Source: Chryseobacterium sp. G0186 (GTDB lineage Bacteria; Bacteroidota; Bacteroidia; Flavobacteriales; Weeksellaceae). From it: a stretch of 64,000 bases of DNA. This document shows positions 42,258-49,765 of the stretch, piece after piece. The notes beneath the pieces were generated by a model that did not search any database, was not told the DNA's origin, and saw nothing but the letters and a program-made list of their open reading frames with translations. Both the position numbers and the translations under genes were made by a program. Within the stretch, counting starts at the first letter, position 1; every line of letters starts with the position of its first letter. The stretch is from assembly GCF_003815675.1 (NCBI RefSeq), contig NZ_CP033918.1, positions 3,286,001 to 3,350,000 on the forward strand, read 5' to 3'.

Positions 42258-43214
42258 ATTAAAAATCCAAAAAGGAAGAGGCTCTCCATCACGATTAATA
42301 TCATAATTACGTATAAAATATTTTTCACAGAAAGGAACAAATTTGCCATTTATATCTGCAAGTAGTATATATATTAAGGGAAGAAGTTCTCTTCGGAGTG
42401 ATAGTGATAACTCAAAATTATGCTTACTGAATTCCGAGCTGACTATTCCATATTCCTTCACAAAAGCTTCTCGAACTCTACAAAATTTTGCTGAGCTTGA
42501 TCTAGACTTTCTTAATATGGATAATAATACATTAAAATATTGAAAAGAGTATTGCGTATGATTATTATAGCCTTTCCCAATAGTGTCATTAATGTATTTT
42601 TGATATTTGACCGCTATGGAATCCTTACTAATTAAAGTATAGTGAGATCTTAAATCAAAATGACATTTCCAACAAAGATACATCGCTTCTTCACTGTATA
42701 CATCCTTTTTACCAATATCAAGTCTTTGGAATACTATTGGTGAATGACATTGGGCGCATTCATCTATCAAATGGCAATTACAATCAGTACATACAATGGA
42801 GCTCACTAGTCGCCAACTTTTCTTGTAATATTGCTTTTTTTCTAAACATTTTGGACAAGCTAATAATCCTTTATTTTTACGATTTCGATGGACTACGCCA
42901 ACATTTAGAATTCCTTCTGTGAAGGCATCATGTATTTCGGAATTAAATACAACAGAATTATAAGAAATTAGGTGGAGATTGTTAACTTGTTCAATTGTTA
43001 AAGGAGATATCTTGGTTAAAAAATTCATGAGATTTGAATTATAAAATTTGTCAAAATCTCTATTCCAAAGACTTGGCTCATTCAAACAAAACTTTGTAAA
43101 GGTAAAGGGTTTCATTTTATGTGATCTTGCTAATCGAAAGATCCAACTTGATAGAATTTCATCTTGCTCAGGTGGCAAATATCCAGGTAATATATACTTT
43201 TCATTTGTTTTCAT
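42246..43214 (-). CDS. tniQ: TniQ/TnsD-family target-site selector
   Basis: 322 residues. N-terminal TniQ domain (LPPEQDEILSSWIFRLARSHKMKPFTF), then zinc-binding Cys pairs CPKCLEK, CTDCNC, CAQCHS and CWKCHF in the classical TniQ order. TniQ/TnsD proteins recognise the attachment DNA, here presumably the comM codons for VGGGS. Its ATG overlaps the tnsC stop by 4 nt, and its 3' end overlaps the convergent TnsE-like gene by 12 nt. At about 320 residues it is shorter than Tn7 TnsD (508), closer to TniQ. Confidence 0.88.
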   Translation of the reverse strand: MKTNEKYILPGYLPPEQDEILSSWIFRLARSHKMKPFTFTKFCLNEPSLWNRDFDKFYNSNLMNFLTKISPLTIEQVNNLHLISYNSVVFNSEIHDAFTEGILNVGVVHRNRKNKGLLACPKCLEKKQYYKKSWRLVSSIVCTDCNCHLIDECAQCHSPIVFQRLDIGKKDVYSEEAMYLCWKCHFDLRSHYTLISKDSIAVKYQKYINDTIGKGYNNHTQYSFQYFNVLLSILRKSRSSSAKFCRVREAFVKEYGIVSSEFSKHNFELSLSLRRELLPLIYILLADINGKFVPFCEKYFIRNYDINRDGEPLPFWIFNLFR

Positions 43215-44110
43215 CTGAATATCATTTTTTTACGTTCACTCGGTGGCGTATAATCAATTTTACTTAAAACACTTTTAGATATACTTTCTACTCCTGTTTC
43301 AATTGCATAAATTGAGGCAAGTTCTAATATTTTTGATACCTCTCCTAACAGTCCTTCACTTTTAGAAAGAATAATTTTTGATACTGAGTCTTCAATTAAA
43401 AAAGAAGGTTTTTTTAAGGGTAATATCCTTTCGAAACTTGCTAGTAGTCTGAGAAATTCTTCATCATTATGCCATTTAGAAAGTACTTTAGGTTCAAACC
43501 TATTTGCCAATTGGGGATCAGTCTGAATTGCATTAAAAGCCTCTCGCGTCCCAGAGCATACTAATGAAATTTTAAGCTCATTGGATAGATACTTTAAAAC
43601 ATTTAAAAATAAACGCTGTTTACTAACAGTTCCAGCTAATACATGCTGTATCTCATCTATTATTAATAGTTTAACATTTAATTTATTTAATAAGTGAATA
43701 ACGCGTTGTTGTCTTAGTTCTGCTTTTTCCGAGGAGCGGTAGGGCGAATGTAAACTCTCCAAAATAGCATTGTAAAATCGTTTTTCATCAGGTTCAGGAG
43801 GTGATTGTACCATTAATACCGGAAGAAATAACTCTTGTGTTTCTTCTTTGATAAATGATTTATTAAGCTCAGTAAATTTATTTAATAATGCTGTTTTTCC
43901 ATTATTTGAGTCCCCTACCAAAAGGAGATTTGGCATTCTTAAATTAGTTGGATAGTCTCTAAGTTCTTCTAATTTCTTATGTATTATTTTTGCTCCGGTA
44001 TAACCAATCCATTTCGGTTTTTTTAATAAATTAATTCTCTCTTTATCTGAAGAGTTATTTATCAATTCTTCTGTTTTAGGGTGTAAATGCGTCATCATCA
44101 ATTTCGTCAA
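43211..44110 (-). CDS. tnsC: TnsC/TniB AAA+ transposition regulator
   Basis: 299 residues. Walker A GDSNNGKT (66-73), Walker B KLLIIDEIQHV (about 152-162), sensor-like SLVCSGTREAF and ANRFEPKVL. It is the TniB-size ATPase that bridges target selector and transposase. The coding start overlaps tnsB by 35 nt and the stop overlaps tniQ by 4 nt, so the block is translationally coupled. Confidence 0.92.
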   Translation of the reverse strand: MTKLMMTHLHPKTEELINNSSDKERINLLKKPKWIGYTGAKIIHKKLEELRDYPTNLRMPNLLLVGDSNNGKTALLNKFTELNKSFIKEETQELFLPVLMVQSPPEPDEKRFYNAILESLHSPYRSSEKAELRQQRVIHLLNKLNVKLLIIDEIQHVLAGTVSKQRLFLNVLKYLSNELKISLVCSGTREAFNAIQTDPQLANRFEPKVLSKWHNDEEFLRLLASFERILPLKKPSFLIEDSVSKIILSKSEGLLGEVSKILELASIYAIETGVESISKSVLSKIDYTPPSERKKMIFR

Positions 44111-45941
44111 AAGGAATTATTGTTTTAATATTTAATTTTTCATCATCATTGAATACTACTTCATGATTTTTTATAGTAATATTGTGTACGGACTCATTTC
44201 GTTTATCTGAAAATTTTGAGAATCGCTTTAATCTTTTTGTATTCTGGATAGCTTTGTACTCAATTTCATTCATTTCTTTGTAAGCTTCAAAAATTGAGTC
44301 TTCATTAATTGGAATGCTGTTTTTTTGAAGTTTTGAAACTGTTTCATTAAATTCCCAAATTGACATAGGGGGTTTTGAAGTGTCTCTGTATGGAACTTCG
44401 TAATAATCATTTAAATTGGGGTCATAGAAATAAATTAAGCTGATATCTCTTGGATTTCTTTTAAAAATAAACTTTTGTTTTTTGCTGTATTTACTATCAT
44501 CTTCCTTAGAATGTATATACTTTCTTAATACATCTGCATAGTATGTAATATGGTCGATTAAGACTCCATATTCTTGTATTGTTCTTTCTACAAAAGGCAT
44601 AAAATCTAATCGCACGCGCCTTTCATTAAATAATTTGGGTGGAAGTCCAGTACCCATTTCACCGTCAATTCCGAAAATCCCCTTTTTGTATTTTTCGAGT
44701 GGCGACATCATTATACCTGAATGTATTTTTTGATGATAAACATTTACAATGTAAATTATTAACCATTTTTCAAATTCACTTATTGTTAAAGAGGCTTTTT
44801 CAACAGAGTTATAGTTTTCTCTTTCACTGATCTTTGAAAATGTACTACCTGCCAAGTTGTGAATCTCTTTAGAGAAAGTACCTAAAAGGCGTTCTACATG
44901 ACCGCCCCAATGTGGAGTTGCAACGGGTCTATGCTCTATATTTATACCATAATTTTGACACGCTTTTTTCAACATGTTGCCTCTGAATTCTTTAGCGTTG
45001 TCTAAATGTAGTGTCTTCATTGTTCCCCAGCAAGGCCATTCACCGTCTAATTCGTGTTTTTCCAATAATAATTCTTTACTTAATATAGCATTTGCAATAC
45101 AAAGACCTGTACCCATAGCACCGGGAGGGTCAAAAGATAAATGGAATCCGACGACCATTCTACTAAAAACATCTATAGCAATCGTAAGATAAGGCCGTCT
45201 AAAAGGTTTGCGATAAAGTTCATCAACTAGGATAATATCAACACATGTATGATCAATTTGAACGATAGATAATGGATAGTCTGCTCCTGGGAAATTACCT
45301 CTTATTGGCTCAAACTTATCTCTTCGAGCTTTATTTCCATATCTTGCCTTTAATACTTCCTCTTTAGATAAATTTTTTAGTCGATTTCTAATAGTATTTT
45401 CATGTGGCACTTTTAGATCTAGCTCTTTACATCTCATGCTAATTTCACGAATTAGTTTTTTGACTGATTTTTTTGATGAATTGAGATATATATTTATGAT
45501 AAAATCATTTATGATTTCATCTACTTCCACATTTAGTCTACTTTTATTTTTTCCACCTGTTTTTTTCTTAACACTAAGCGCTGAAATCTGATTATCTGAG
45601 TTGTATTTTTTAATCCAACGATAAATTGTAGAATAATGTACGTTATTGTTTTTTGCTAAATCTTTAATTTCAAAAGTAGATAGCTTATTCTCAAGTATAT
45701 TATTAACAATTTCATATCGAAATAGTGCTGTATTCCATTCGTCATCCGACATTAAATCAATCGGAACATTGTTATGTAAATTTACAAGAAATGGTTCAAG
45801 CTCTTTAGGAGGTACCGTGTGTACAATATTTGTATTTAACATTTGTATTGTGATCAAATTTGTATCTACAACTTTTATGATAATAGCAGGTTCATTTTTG
45901 TAAAGTATTTTATTTCCGGGTGCAAGTTTCAACGTAGACAT
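44076..45941 (-). CDS. tnsB: TnsB/TniA DDE transposase
   Basis: 621 residues. N-terminal HTH domains (about 85-200, VHYSTIYRWIKKYN), then the rve catalytic core with D230 (QIDHT), D314 (HLDNAKEF) and E350 (GGHVERLLG), a DD(35)E triad. Basic C-terminal domain for TnsC contact. It joins the 3' transposon ends to the target. It overlaps the tnsA1 stop by 13 nt. Confidence 0.95.
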   Translation of the reverse strand: MSTLKLAPGNKILYKNEPAIIIKVVDTNLITIQMLNTNIVHTVPPKELEPFLVNLHNNVPIDLMSDDEWNTALFRYEIVNNILENKLSTFEIKDLAKNNNVHYSTIYRWIKKYNSDNQISALSVKKKTGGKNKSRLNVEVDEIINDFIINIYLNSSKKSVKKLIREISMRCKELDLKVPHENTIRNRLKNLSKEEVLKARYGNKARRDKFEPIRGNFPGADYPLSIVQIDHTCVDIILVDELYRKPFRRPYLTIAIDVFSRMVVGFHLSFDPPGAMGTGLCIANAILSKELLLEKHELDGEWPCWGTMKTLHLDNAKEFRGNMLKKACQNYGINIEHRPVATPHWGGHVERLLGTFSKEIHNLAGSTFSKISERENYNSVEKASLTISEFEKWLIIYIVNVYHQKIHSGIMMSPLEKYKKGIFGIDGEMGTGLPPKLFNERRVRLDFMPFVERTIQEYGVLIDHITYYADVLRKYIHSKEDDSKYSKKQKFIFKRNPRDISLIYFYDPNLNDYYEVPYRDTSKPPMSIWEFNETVSKLQKNSIPINEDSIFEAYKEMNEIEYKAIQNTKRLKRFSKFSDKRNESVHNITIKNHEVVFNDDEKLNIKTIIPFDEIDDDAFTP

Positions 45942-46516
45942 ATCATTGAATTTAATGTTAGCTTTTTAGAAAGGTCAGCAATAAAAAATCTATTGGAGAC
46001 CATAAACCAAGTTAAGAAAATTAATTCAGCTTGTTTATCTTTGTCTTCTGATATATTGCTAATAAGGTTTTGAACAGTAGCGGTCTTAAGAATCTTCATT
46101 TTATTTCTTAATATAGCAACATCTGTATTAAAGACAGGATATGCACTTTCTTTCTTATTAATATTTTCAAAAAAGTTTCGGTATCTTTCAAGAAATTTAT
46201 AGTTTAATAATTCAGTTTCTTTTTCCTCTCGGATAAATGACTCTGTTATAATGCTAAATTCTAAGCCGTGTGTTTGACAAAACATTCTTGTGGCCTTAAC
46301 TCTTTCCTGAAGTTCTTTCTTTTGACTTTTAAGTGTACTTTGATATTTTATTTCAACCAATTTAGTAGGTGTACCATCAAAATAATCAATAATAAAATCT
46401 GGAGTATGTTCGAATCTTTTTCCTGTTGAATCCTGGTATTGAATTTTCAAAGGTTGTTCCAAATAATTTTTCACTGCTGCATCATATTCCAGTAGGTACA
46501 TAAAATCTTTCTCCAA
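45929..46516 (-). CDS. tnsA: TnsA-like endonuclease, first copy; start disrupted
   Basis: From a TTG at 46516 the frame gives 195 residues (LEKDFMYLLEYD..., TPDFIIDYFDG, KLVEIKYQS), but family similarity begins further upstream. The same frame is open to the element end and reads RVREITAKNTSFAGIIS...NIQFES before that TTG, aligning with the start of TnsA2. The only good ATG there (46623) is in the wrong frame and meets a stop after eight codons. One extra A in the A4 run at 46606-46609 would join MRIFTK to RVREITAK. So either a start-lost gene, non-ATG initiation or a homopolymer error. Confidence 0.75.
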   Translation of the reverse strand: MEKDFMYLLEYDAAVKNYLEQPLKIQYQDSTGKRFEHTPDFIIDYFDGTPTKLVEIKYQSTLKSQKKELQERVKATRMFCQTHGLEFSIITESFIREEKETELLNYKFLERYRNFFENINKKESAYPVFNTDVAILRNKMKILKTATVQNLISNISEDKDKQAELIFLTWFMVSNRFFIADLSKKLTLNSMICLR

Positions 46517-46609
46517 TGTGGATTCAAATTGGATATTATTTTTTACTCTATCTAAACTGATTATACCTGCAAAAGAAGTATTCTTTGCAGTAATTTCTCT
46601 TACTCTTTT

Positions 46610-46740
46610 GTGAAAATTCGCATCTTCTCTTGTAAAGAAATTTTCATTTTGAGTCTCCTGACGGTTATTATTAGCATCTTCTTTTGTGCTATTTTTAAGG
46701 ATTAACCGTTCTTTTTTTGCACTATCTTTTATATTTGACA
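46610..46740 (-). repeat. Right transposon end with TnsB-site-like repeats
   Basis: Read inward: TGTCAA, a TGCAAAA core starting 19 bp from the terminus (46721), then looser copies (AGCACAAAAG near 46690, AAGATGCTAATAA near 46680, GAAGATGCGAATTTTCAC near 46627). More widely spaced than on the left end, the asymmetry expected of Tn7-type ends. The tnsA1 frame runs through it. Confidence 0.65.
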
Positions 46741-46745
46741 GGAAG
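46741..46745 (+). repeat. Right 5-bp target-site duplication GGAAG
   Basis: First host bases after TTGACA; identical to 27817-27821. Confidence 0.93.
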
Positions 46746-47415
46746 TTATCCCCAACCCGGAGAAATTTCCCTTGCCCATAATGGAGTTTTATTCTTGGAT
46801 GAAATGCCGGAATTTAAACGTACAGTACTGGAAGTAATGAGACAACCACTGGAAGATCGTGAAGTCACTATTTCCAGAGCGAGATTCACCATAAATTATC
46901 CCGCAAGTTTTATGCTTGTAGCCTCAATGAATCCCAGTCCCAGTGGATTCTTTCCGGATGATCCCAACAATACATCCTCTGTCTATGAAATGCAGCGTTA
47001 TATGAATAAACTTTCAGGGCCATTGCTGGATAGGATTGATATTCATATTGAAGTTCAGAAAGTGGAATTTGAGCAGCTCTCCGAAAAAAGGAAAGGCGAA
47101 AAAAGCAAGGATATAAGGGAACGGGTACAGAAAGCAAGAGAAATTCAAAATGAGAGATATAAAAATCTTAATATCAGCAGTAATGCCCAGATCGGTCCCA
47201 AAGAAATTGAAGCATTCTGTGAGTTAGACGAAACTTCTTTCAGTCTTATAAAGCTGGCGATGGAAAAACTGAATCTTTCTGCCAGAGCCTACGATAGAAT
47301 TCTAAAAGTTGCCCGTACCATTGCTGACCTCGAAGAATCTGAAACAATACTTTCCCATCATATTTCTGAAGCCATACAATACAGAAGCTTAGACAGAGAA
47401 TTTTGGAATGGGTGA
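46741..47415 (+). pseudogene. comM: ComM/YifB AAA+ protein, 3' part
   Basis: Continues the interrupted gene: GSYPQPGEISLAHNGVLFLDEMPEF (Walker B), VLEVMRQPLEDREVTISRAR, then the Mg-chelatase C-terminal domain (LNLSARAYDRILKVARTIADLE, ending LDREFWNG). An in-frame TTG inside the transposon end at 46717 could start translation, but this fragment lacks Walker A. Closed by a terminator. Confidence 0.95.
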
Positions 47416-47440
47416 TTTTAATTTTCAGATAGAAAAAATA

Positions 47441-47469
47441 AAATGCCAGACAAAAATTGTCTGGCATTT
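47441..47469. terminator. Bidirectional terminator after comM
   Basis: AAATGCCAGACAA/TTGTCTGGCATTT, perfect 13-bp stem, 3-nt loop, T tails for both converging genes. Confidence 0.85.
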
Positions 47470-47487
47470 TTAATTTGTAGAAACACT

Positions 47488-48711
47488 TTAGTTTACCGTT
47501 ACTTTTATGACATTTTGTACTGCAGGAACTGGAAATAAAGTTCCCACCTTAGAAATGGCATTGCTTTCAACTTGAGGCGTGCCTCCAAATAGAGCCTGAT
47601 GGTTACCTGCCCCAGGATACTGATCAATTCCGGTTCCTGAGTCAAATAATGTTGTTTTTGAGGTAAGATCTCCCTTTACCGAAGCATCAAGACTCTGTTC
47701 ATTGGCATAGAACCAGTCATTGGAAAATCCAAACATTGTTGCATAGGCAATTTTATCACCCTGATCTGCCTTAAAGCTTGTCATCACTTTGTTTCCAGGT
47801 GATACAGGTGCATTTCCGGCGATATAGACTGCCTTAACATTGGGCAAGGCTTTTAAACTGTTTTGAAGCTTGGTGACATTTCCAAATTGTGCAATTTCCT
47901 TTAATCCCATCCCGTTATCCATTTTTCCTAGTTCATAGACAGGGTTTTTATCCCCTCGATAAACAACTACTAATGCAGGGGAAAGTCCTGTCATAATACC
48001 CGTATTAGCCTCCAGTTTCATCTTCATTTTAGTAATATCTCCGCCTTGGGCAATATCTGTAATTTCAGGATTTGATAAAGCATTAGGAGTAAAAAAAGGA
48101 GTGGTATTCAGCAATTGAGATCCGTTGTAATTAGAAACGGCCCACACTCCTGGAGAAAACGGGGTTTGGTTGGCTGTTCCGCCAGAGGTGTTGGTAATTG
48201 TTAAGGTAAATTCAGAGGTAACATCATTATAGGAAAGATTAAGCTTCATAAGCTGAGAAGCTGTCACATTGGGAACCTGCATGATAGGCTTGCTTTCGGC
48301 CTGTCCGGTGATGTCATCCTTACTTCCGTTGTCCCATAGCAGAACTTCAGAAGAAACATCCCCTGTTATAGCATTTCCATTTCCGTCAAATAGTTTTATT
48401 CCCGGTTGCTTGGAGGCAAAGAACCAATCCTTAGAAGCTCCATACATGGTAGCGAACATAAGAGCCTGAGCTTTCCCTGCACTGAATTTGATGGATACCG
48501 ACTGCCCGGGCATAATGATCGGAGGATTTCCTGTTCCCTGAAAACTTCCGCTTTCTACAAAGTCTTTGGGACTCACTACATTTTCAAAGGTAATAGTTCT
48601 TTGAATGGACATATCCATCATGTTGCTGTCTGAGTCGCTACATGAAGAAAGCGCAAATGTTGTGATGATTCCTGCTGCAAATGCTGTAGTTTTTAAAAAA
48701 GTCTTTTTCAT
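47488..48711 (-). CDS. Lipoprotein with two spondin-N-like domains
   Basis: 407 residues from the Met at 48711 (MKKTFLKTTAFAAGIITTFALSSCSDSDS), chosen because it begins a signal peptide with lipobox; an upstream in-frame Met adds 59 non-signal residues. Two related halves (about 40-195 and 215-400), each with ITFENV or ITDIAQ starts, GQSVSIKF/GNKVMTSF, ALMFATMYGASKDWFFA / KIAYATMFGFSNDWFYA and LLWDNG/LFDSGTG: spondin-N-like repeats. Probably surface-exposed; ligand unknown. Confidence 0.82.
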   Translation of the reverse strand: MKKTFLKTTAFAAGIITTFALSSCSDSDSNMMDMSIQRTITFENVVSPKDFVESGSFQGTGNPPIIMPGQSVSIKFSAGKAQALMFATMYGASKDWFFASKQPGIKLFDGNGNAITGDVSSEVLLWDNGSKDDITGQAESKPIMQVPNVTASQLMKLNLSYNDVTSEFTLTITNTSGGTANQTPFSPGVWAVSNYNGSQLLNTTPFFTPNALSNPEITDIAQGGDITKMKMKLEANTGIMTGLSPALVVVYRGDKNPVYELGKMDNGMGLKEIAQFGNVTKLQNSLKALPNVKAVYIAGNAPVSPGNKVMTSFKADQGDKIAYATMFGFSNDWFYANEQSLDASVKGDLTSKTTLFDSGTGIDQYPGAGNHQALFGGTPQVESNAISKVGTLFPVPAVQNVIKVTVN

Positions 48712-48822
48712 AAAATATTTTTTATAGTTATAACTGTTTGTAAAACTATAGTCGAACACTTTTTTAAATCCTGACAAAAAATATTCTTTTCGGCCGGAAA
48801 TAATTTTTCCCTTACTAAATAT

Positions 48823-48858
48823 TACGTCAAGTTCTGTCGTTGTAGGCCGAGATATTTG
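48823..48858 (+). promoter_or_regulatory. Promoter with extended TACGTC box, copy 4
   Basis: TACGTCAAGTTCTGTCGT (48823-48840), then GATATTTG (48851-48858) exactly 14 nt after TTCTG. It lies about 50 nt before the ATG at 48910. Confidence 0.6.
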
Positions 48859-48909
48859 CGGTAGAGTAAAAATAAATGAGAGAGACATTTGTTAAAAAAA
48901 CTATGAATA

Positions 48910-49203
48910 ATGAAACATCCAATGAGTAAATTTATGGTCTTAACCAAGGATTTTGTTGCCAATGAAAGTGTAGTAATAGATCTCAAGTCACATGGATTGG
49001 GAAATGCACTGGGATCCTTGATATTTCAAAATAAAACAGGACAGTCTGCAAGGTTTCTCTGGCAGTCTTATGATGCCGAAAAGAAAGGGTATTTTAAAGA
49101 AATAATGAATGATCTGGGAGTAAAAGTGGCTCATTATGATGGATTCATCACTGTTACCAATGGTGGGGGAGTCCAGCATCTGGAAGCAGAACTGAAAATG
49201 TAA
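48910..49203 (+). CDS. 97-residue conserved-looking protein of unknown function
   Basis: MKHPMSKFMVLTKDFVANESVVIDLKSHGLGNALGS... soluble, alpha/beta, no signal peptide. A second Met (48922) is a plausible start. No family recognised. It is driven by one of the four TACGTC-type promoters, which suggests it shares regulation with the beta-helix gene and the 31-codon gene. Convergent with the YdeI-family gene. Confidence 0.6.
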   Translation: MKHPMSKFMVLTKDFVANESVVIDLKSHGLGNALGSLIFQNKTGQSARFLWQSYDAEKKGYFKEIMNDLGVKVAHYDGFITVTNGGGVQHLEAELKM

Positions 49204-49217
49204 GGAATAGGATAGAA

Positions 49218-49691
49218 CTAAATTCCCTTTTTCCCATCCAGGATCATCTGAATCATTTTGATCTTTCTGTTTTCCCGGGTTTCGGGTTTCTTGGCTTCTT
49301 CTATCCAACGGATGTATTCCTTTTTGTGGGTGTAGCTCATCTTATTGAAGCGTTCTTTTGCTTCAGGATTATCATTAAAAATAGCGGTAATATCATCAGC
49401 AACTTCAACCAGTCTCTCTTCCTTGTCTTCAATAAGGGAAACTGAAACCTCATCTCCAAAGGTTTTCCCAAGCTGTTTTCTGATTTCCTGTGTTAATCCC
49501 AGAATGTGACAGTCTGATTTCATTTTAGCAAGGCTTCCGCTGTATTCAACCTGATCGTCAAATATAGCTTTCACTTTTACCTGTCCTCTGGTATGGAACA
49601 ATTCTTCCGTGGAAAAAGGAAATTCCACAAATGCTGCATTCATTTCTCCGTTTTGCTTAATGATAGCTGTGAATTGAATAGGTGAATTCAT
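49218..49691 (-). CDS. YdeI/OmpD-associated family protein (DUF1905 plus C-terminal YdeI domain)
   Basis: 157 residues. N-terminal DUF1905 barrel (IQFTAIIKQNGEMNAAFVEFPF...GQVKVKAIFDDQVEYSGSLAKM, then ILGLTQEIRKQLGKTFGDEVSVSLIED) and C-terminal helical YdeI part (AIFNDNPEAKERFNKMSYTHKKEYIRWIEEAKKPETRENRKIKMI). Cytosolic; precise role unsettled. Downstream of the S46 peptidase gene across a terminator. Confidence 0.88.
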   Translation of the reverse strand: MNSPIQFTAIIKQNGEMNAAFVEFPFSTEELFHTRGQVKVKAIFDDQVEYSGSLAKMKSDCHILGLTQEIRKQLGKTFGDEVSVSLIEDKEERLVEVADDITAIFNDNPEAKERFNKMSYTHKKEYIRWIEEAKKPETRENRKIKMIQMILDGKKGI

Positions 49692-49718
49692 GATGAGTCT
49701 TTTGATGTAAAAATAAAA

Positions 49719-49745
49719 AAACCGTGAAAGTAAATTTCACGGTTT
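49719..49745 (-). terminator. Terminator of the S46 peptidase gene
   Basis: AAACCGTGAAA/TTTCACGGTTT with a 5-nt loop; T-rich on the minus strand. Confidence 0.8.
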
Positions 49746-49765
49746 CAAAAATATATCAGATAAGA

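Larger units (their letters stand above)
27822..46740. mobile_element. Tn7-like transposon of 18,919 bp inserted in comM
   Basis: The ends read TGTCAA...TTGACA. The host bases GGAAG are repeated on both sides (27817-27821, 46741-46745), the 5-bp duplication typical of Tn7 transposition. Removing the element and one copy rejoins comM in frame as ...VGGGS|YPQPGEIS. Inside are tnsA, tnsB, tnsC and tniQ genes at the right end, a TnsE-like gene, and cargo on the left. comM is the known target of the Tn6022/AbaR Tn7-relatives of Acinetobacter; this is a similar choice in another phylum. Confidence 0.95.

Noticed and set aside
46717..47415. Complete new gene made by fusion of the transposon end and comM 3' part
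   Set aside because: Only about eight residues come from the element, via a TTG start, and Walker A is absent; it is simply the 3' half of comM.
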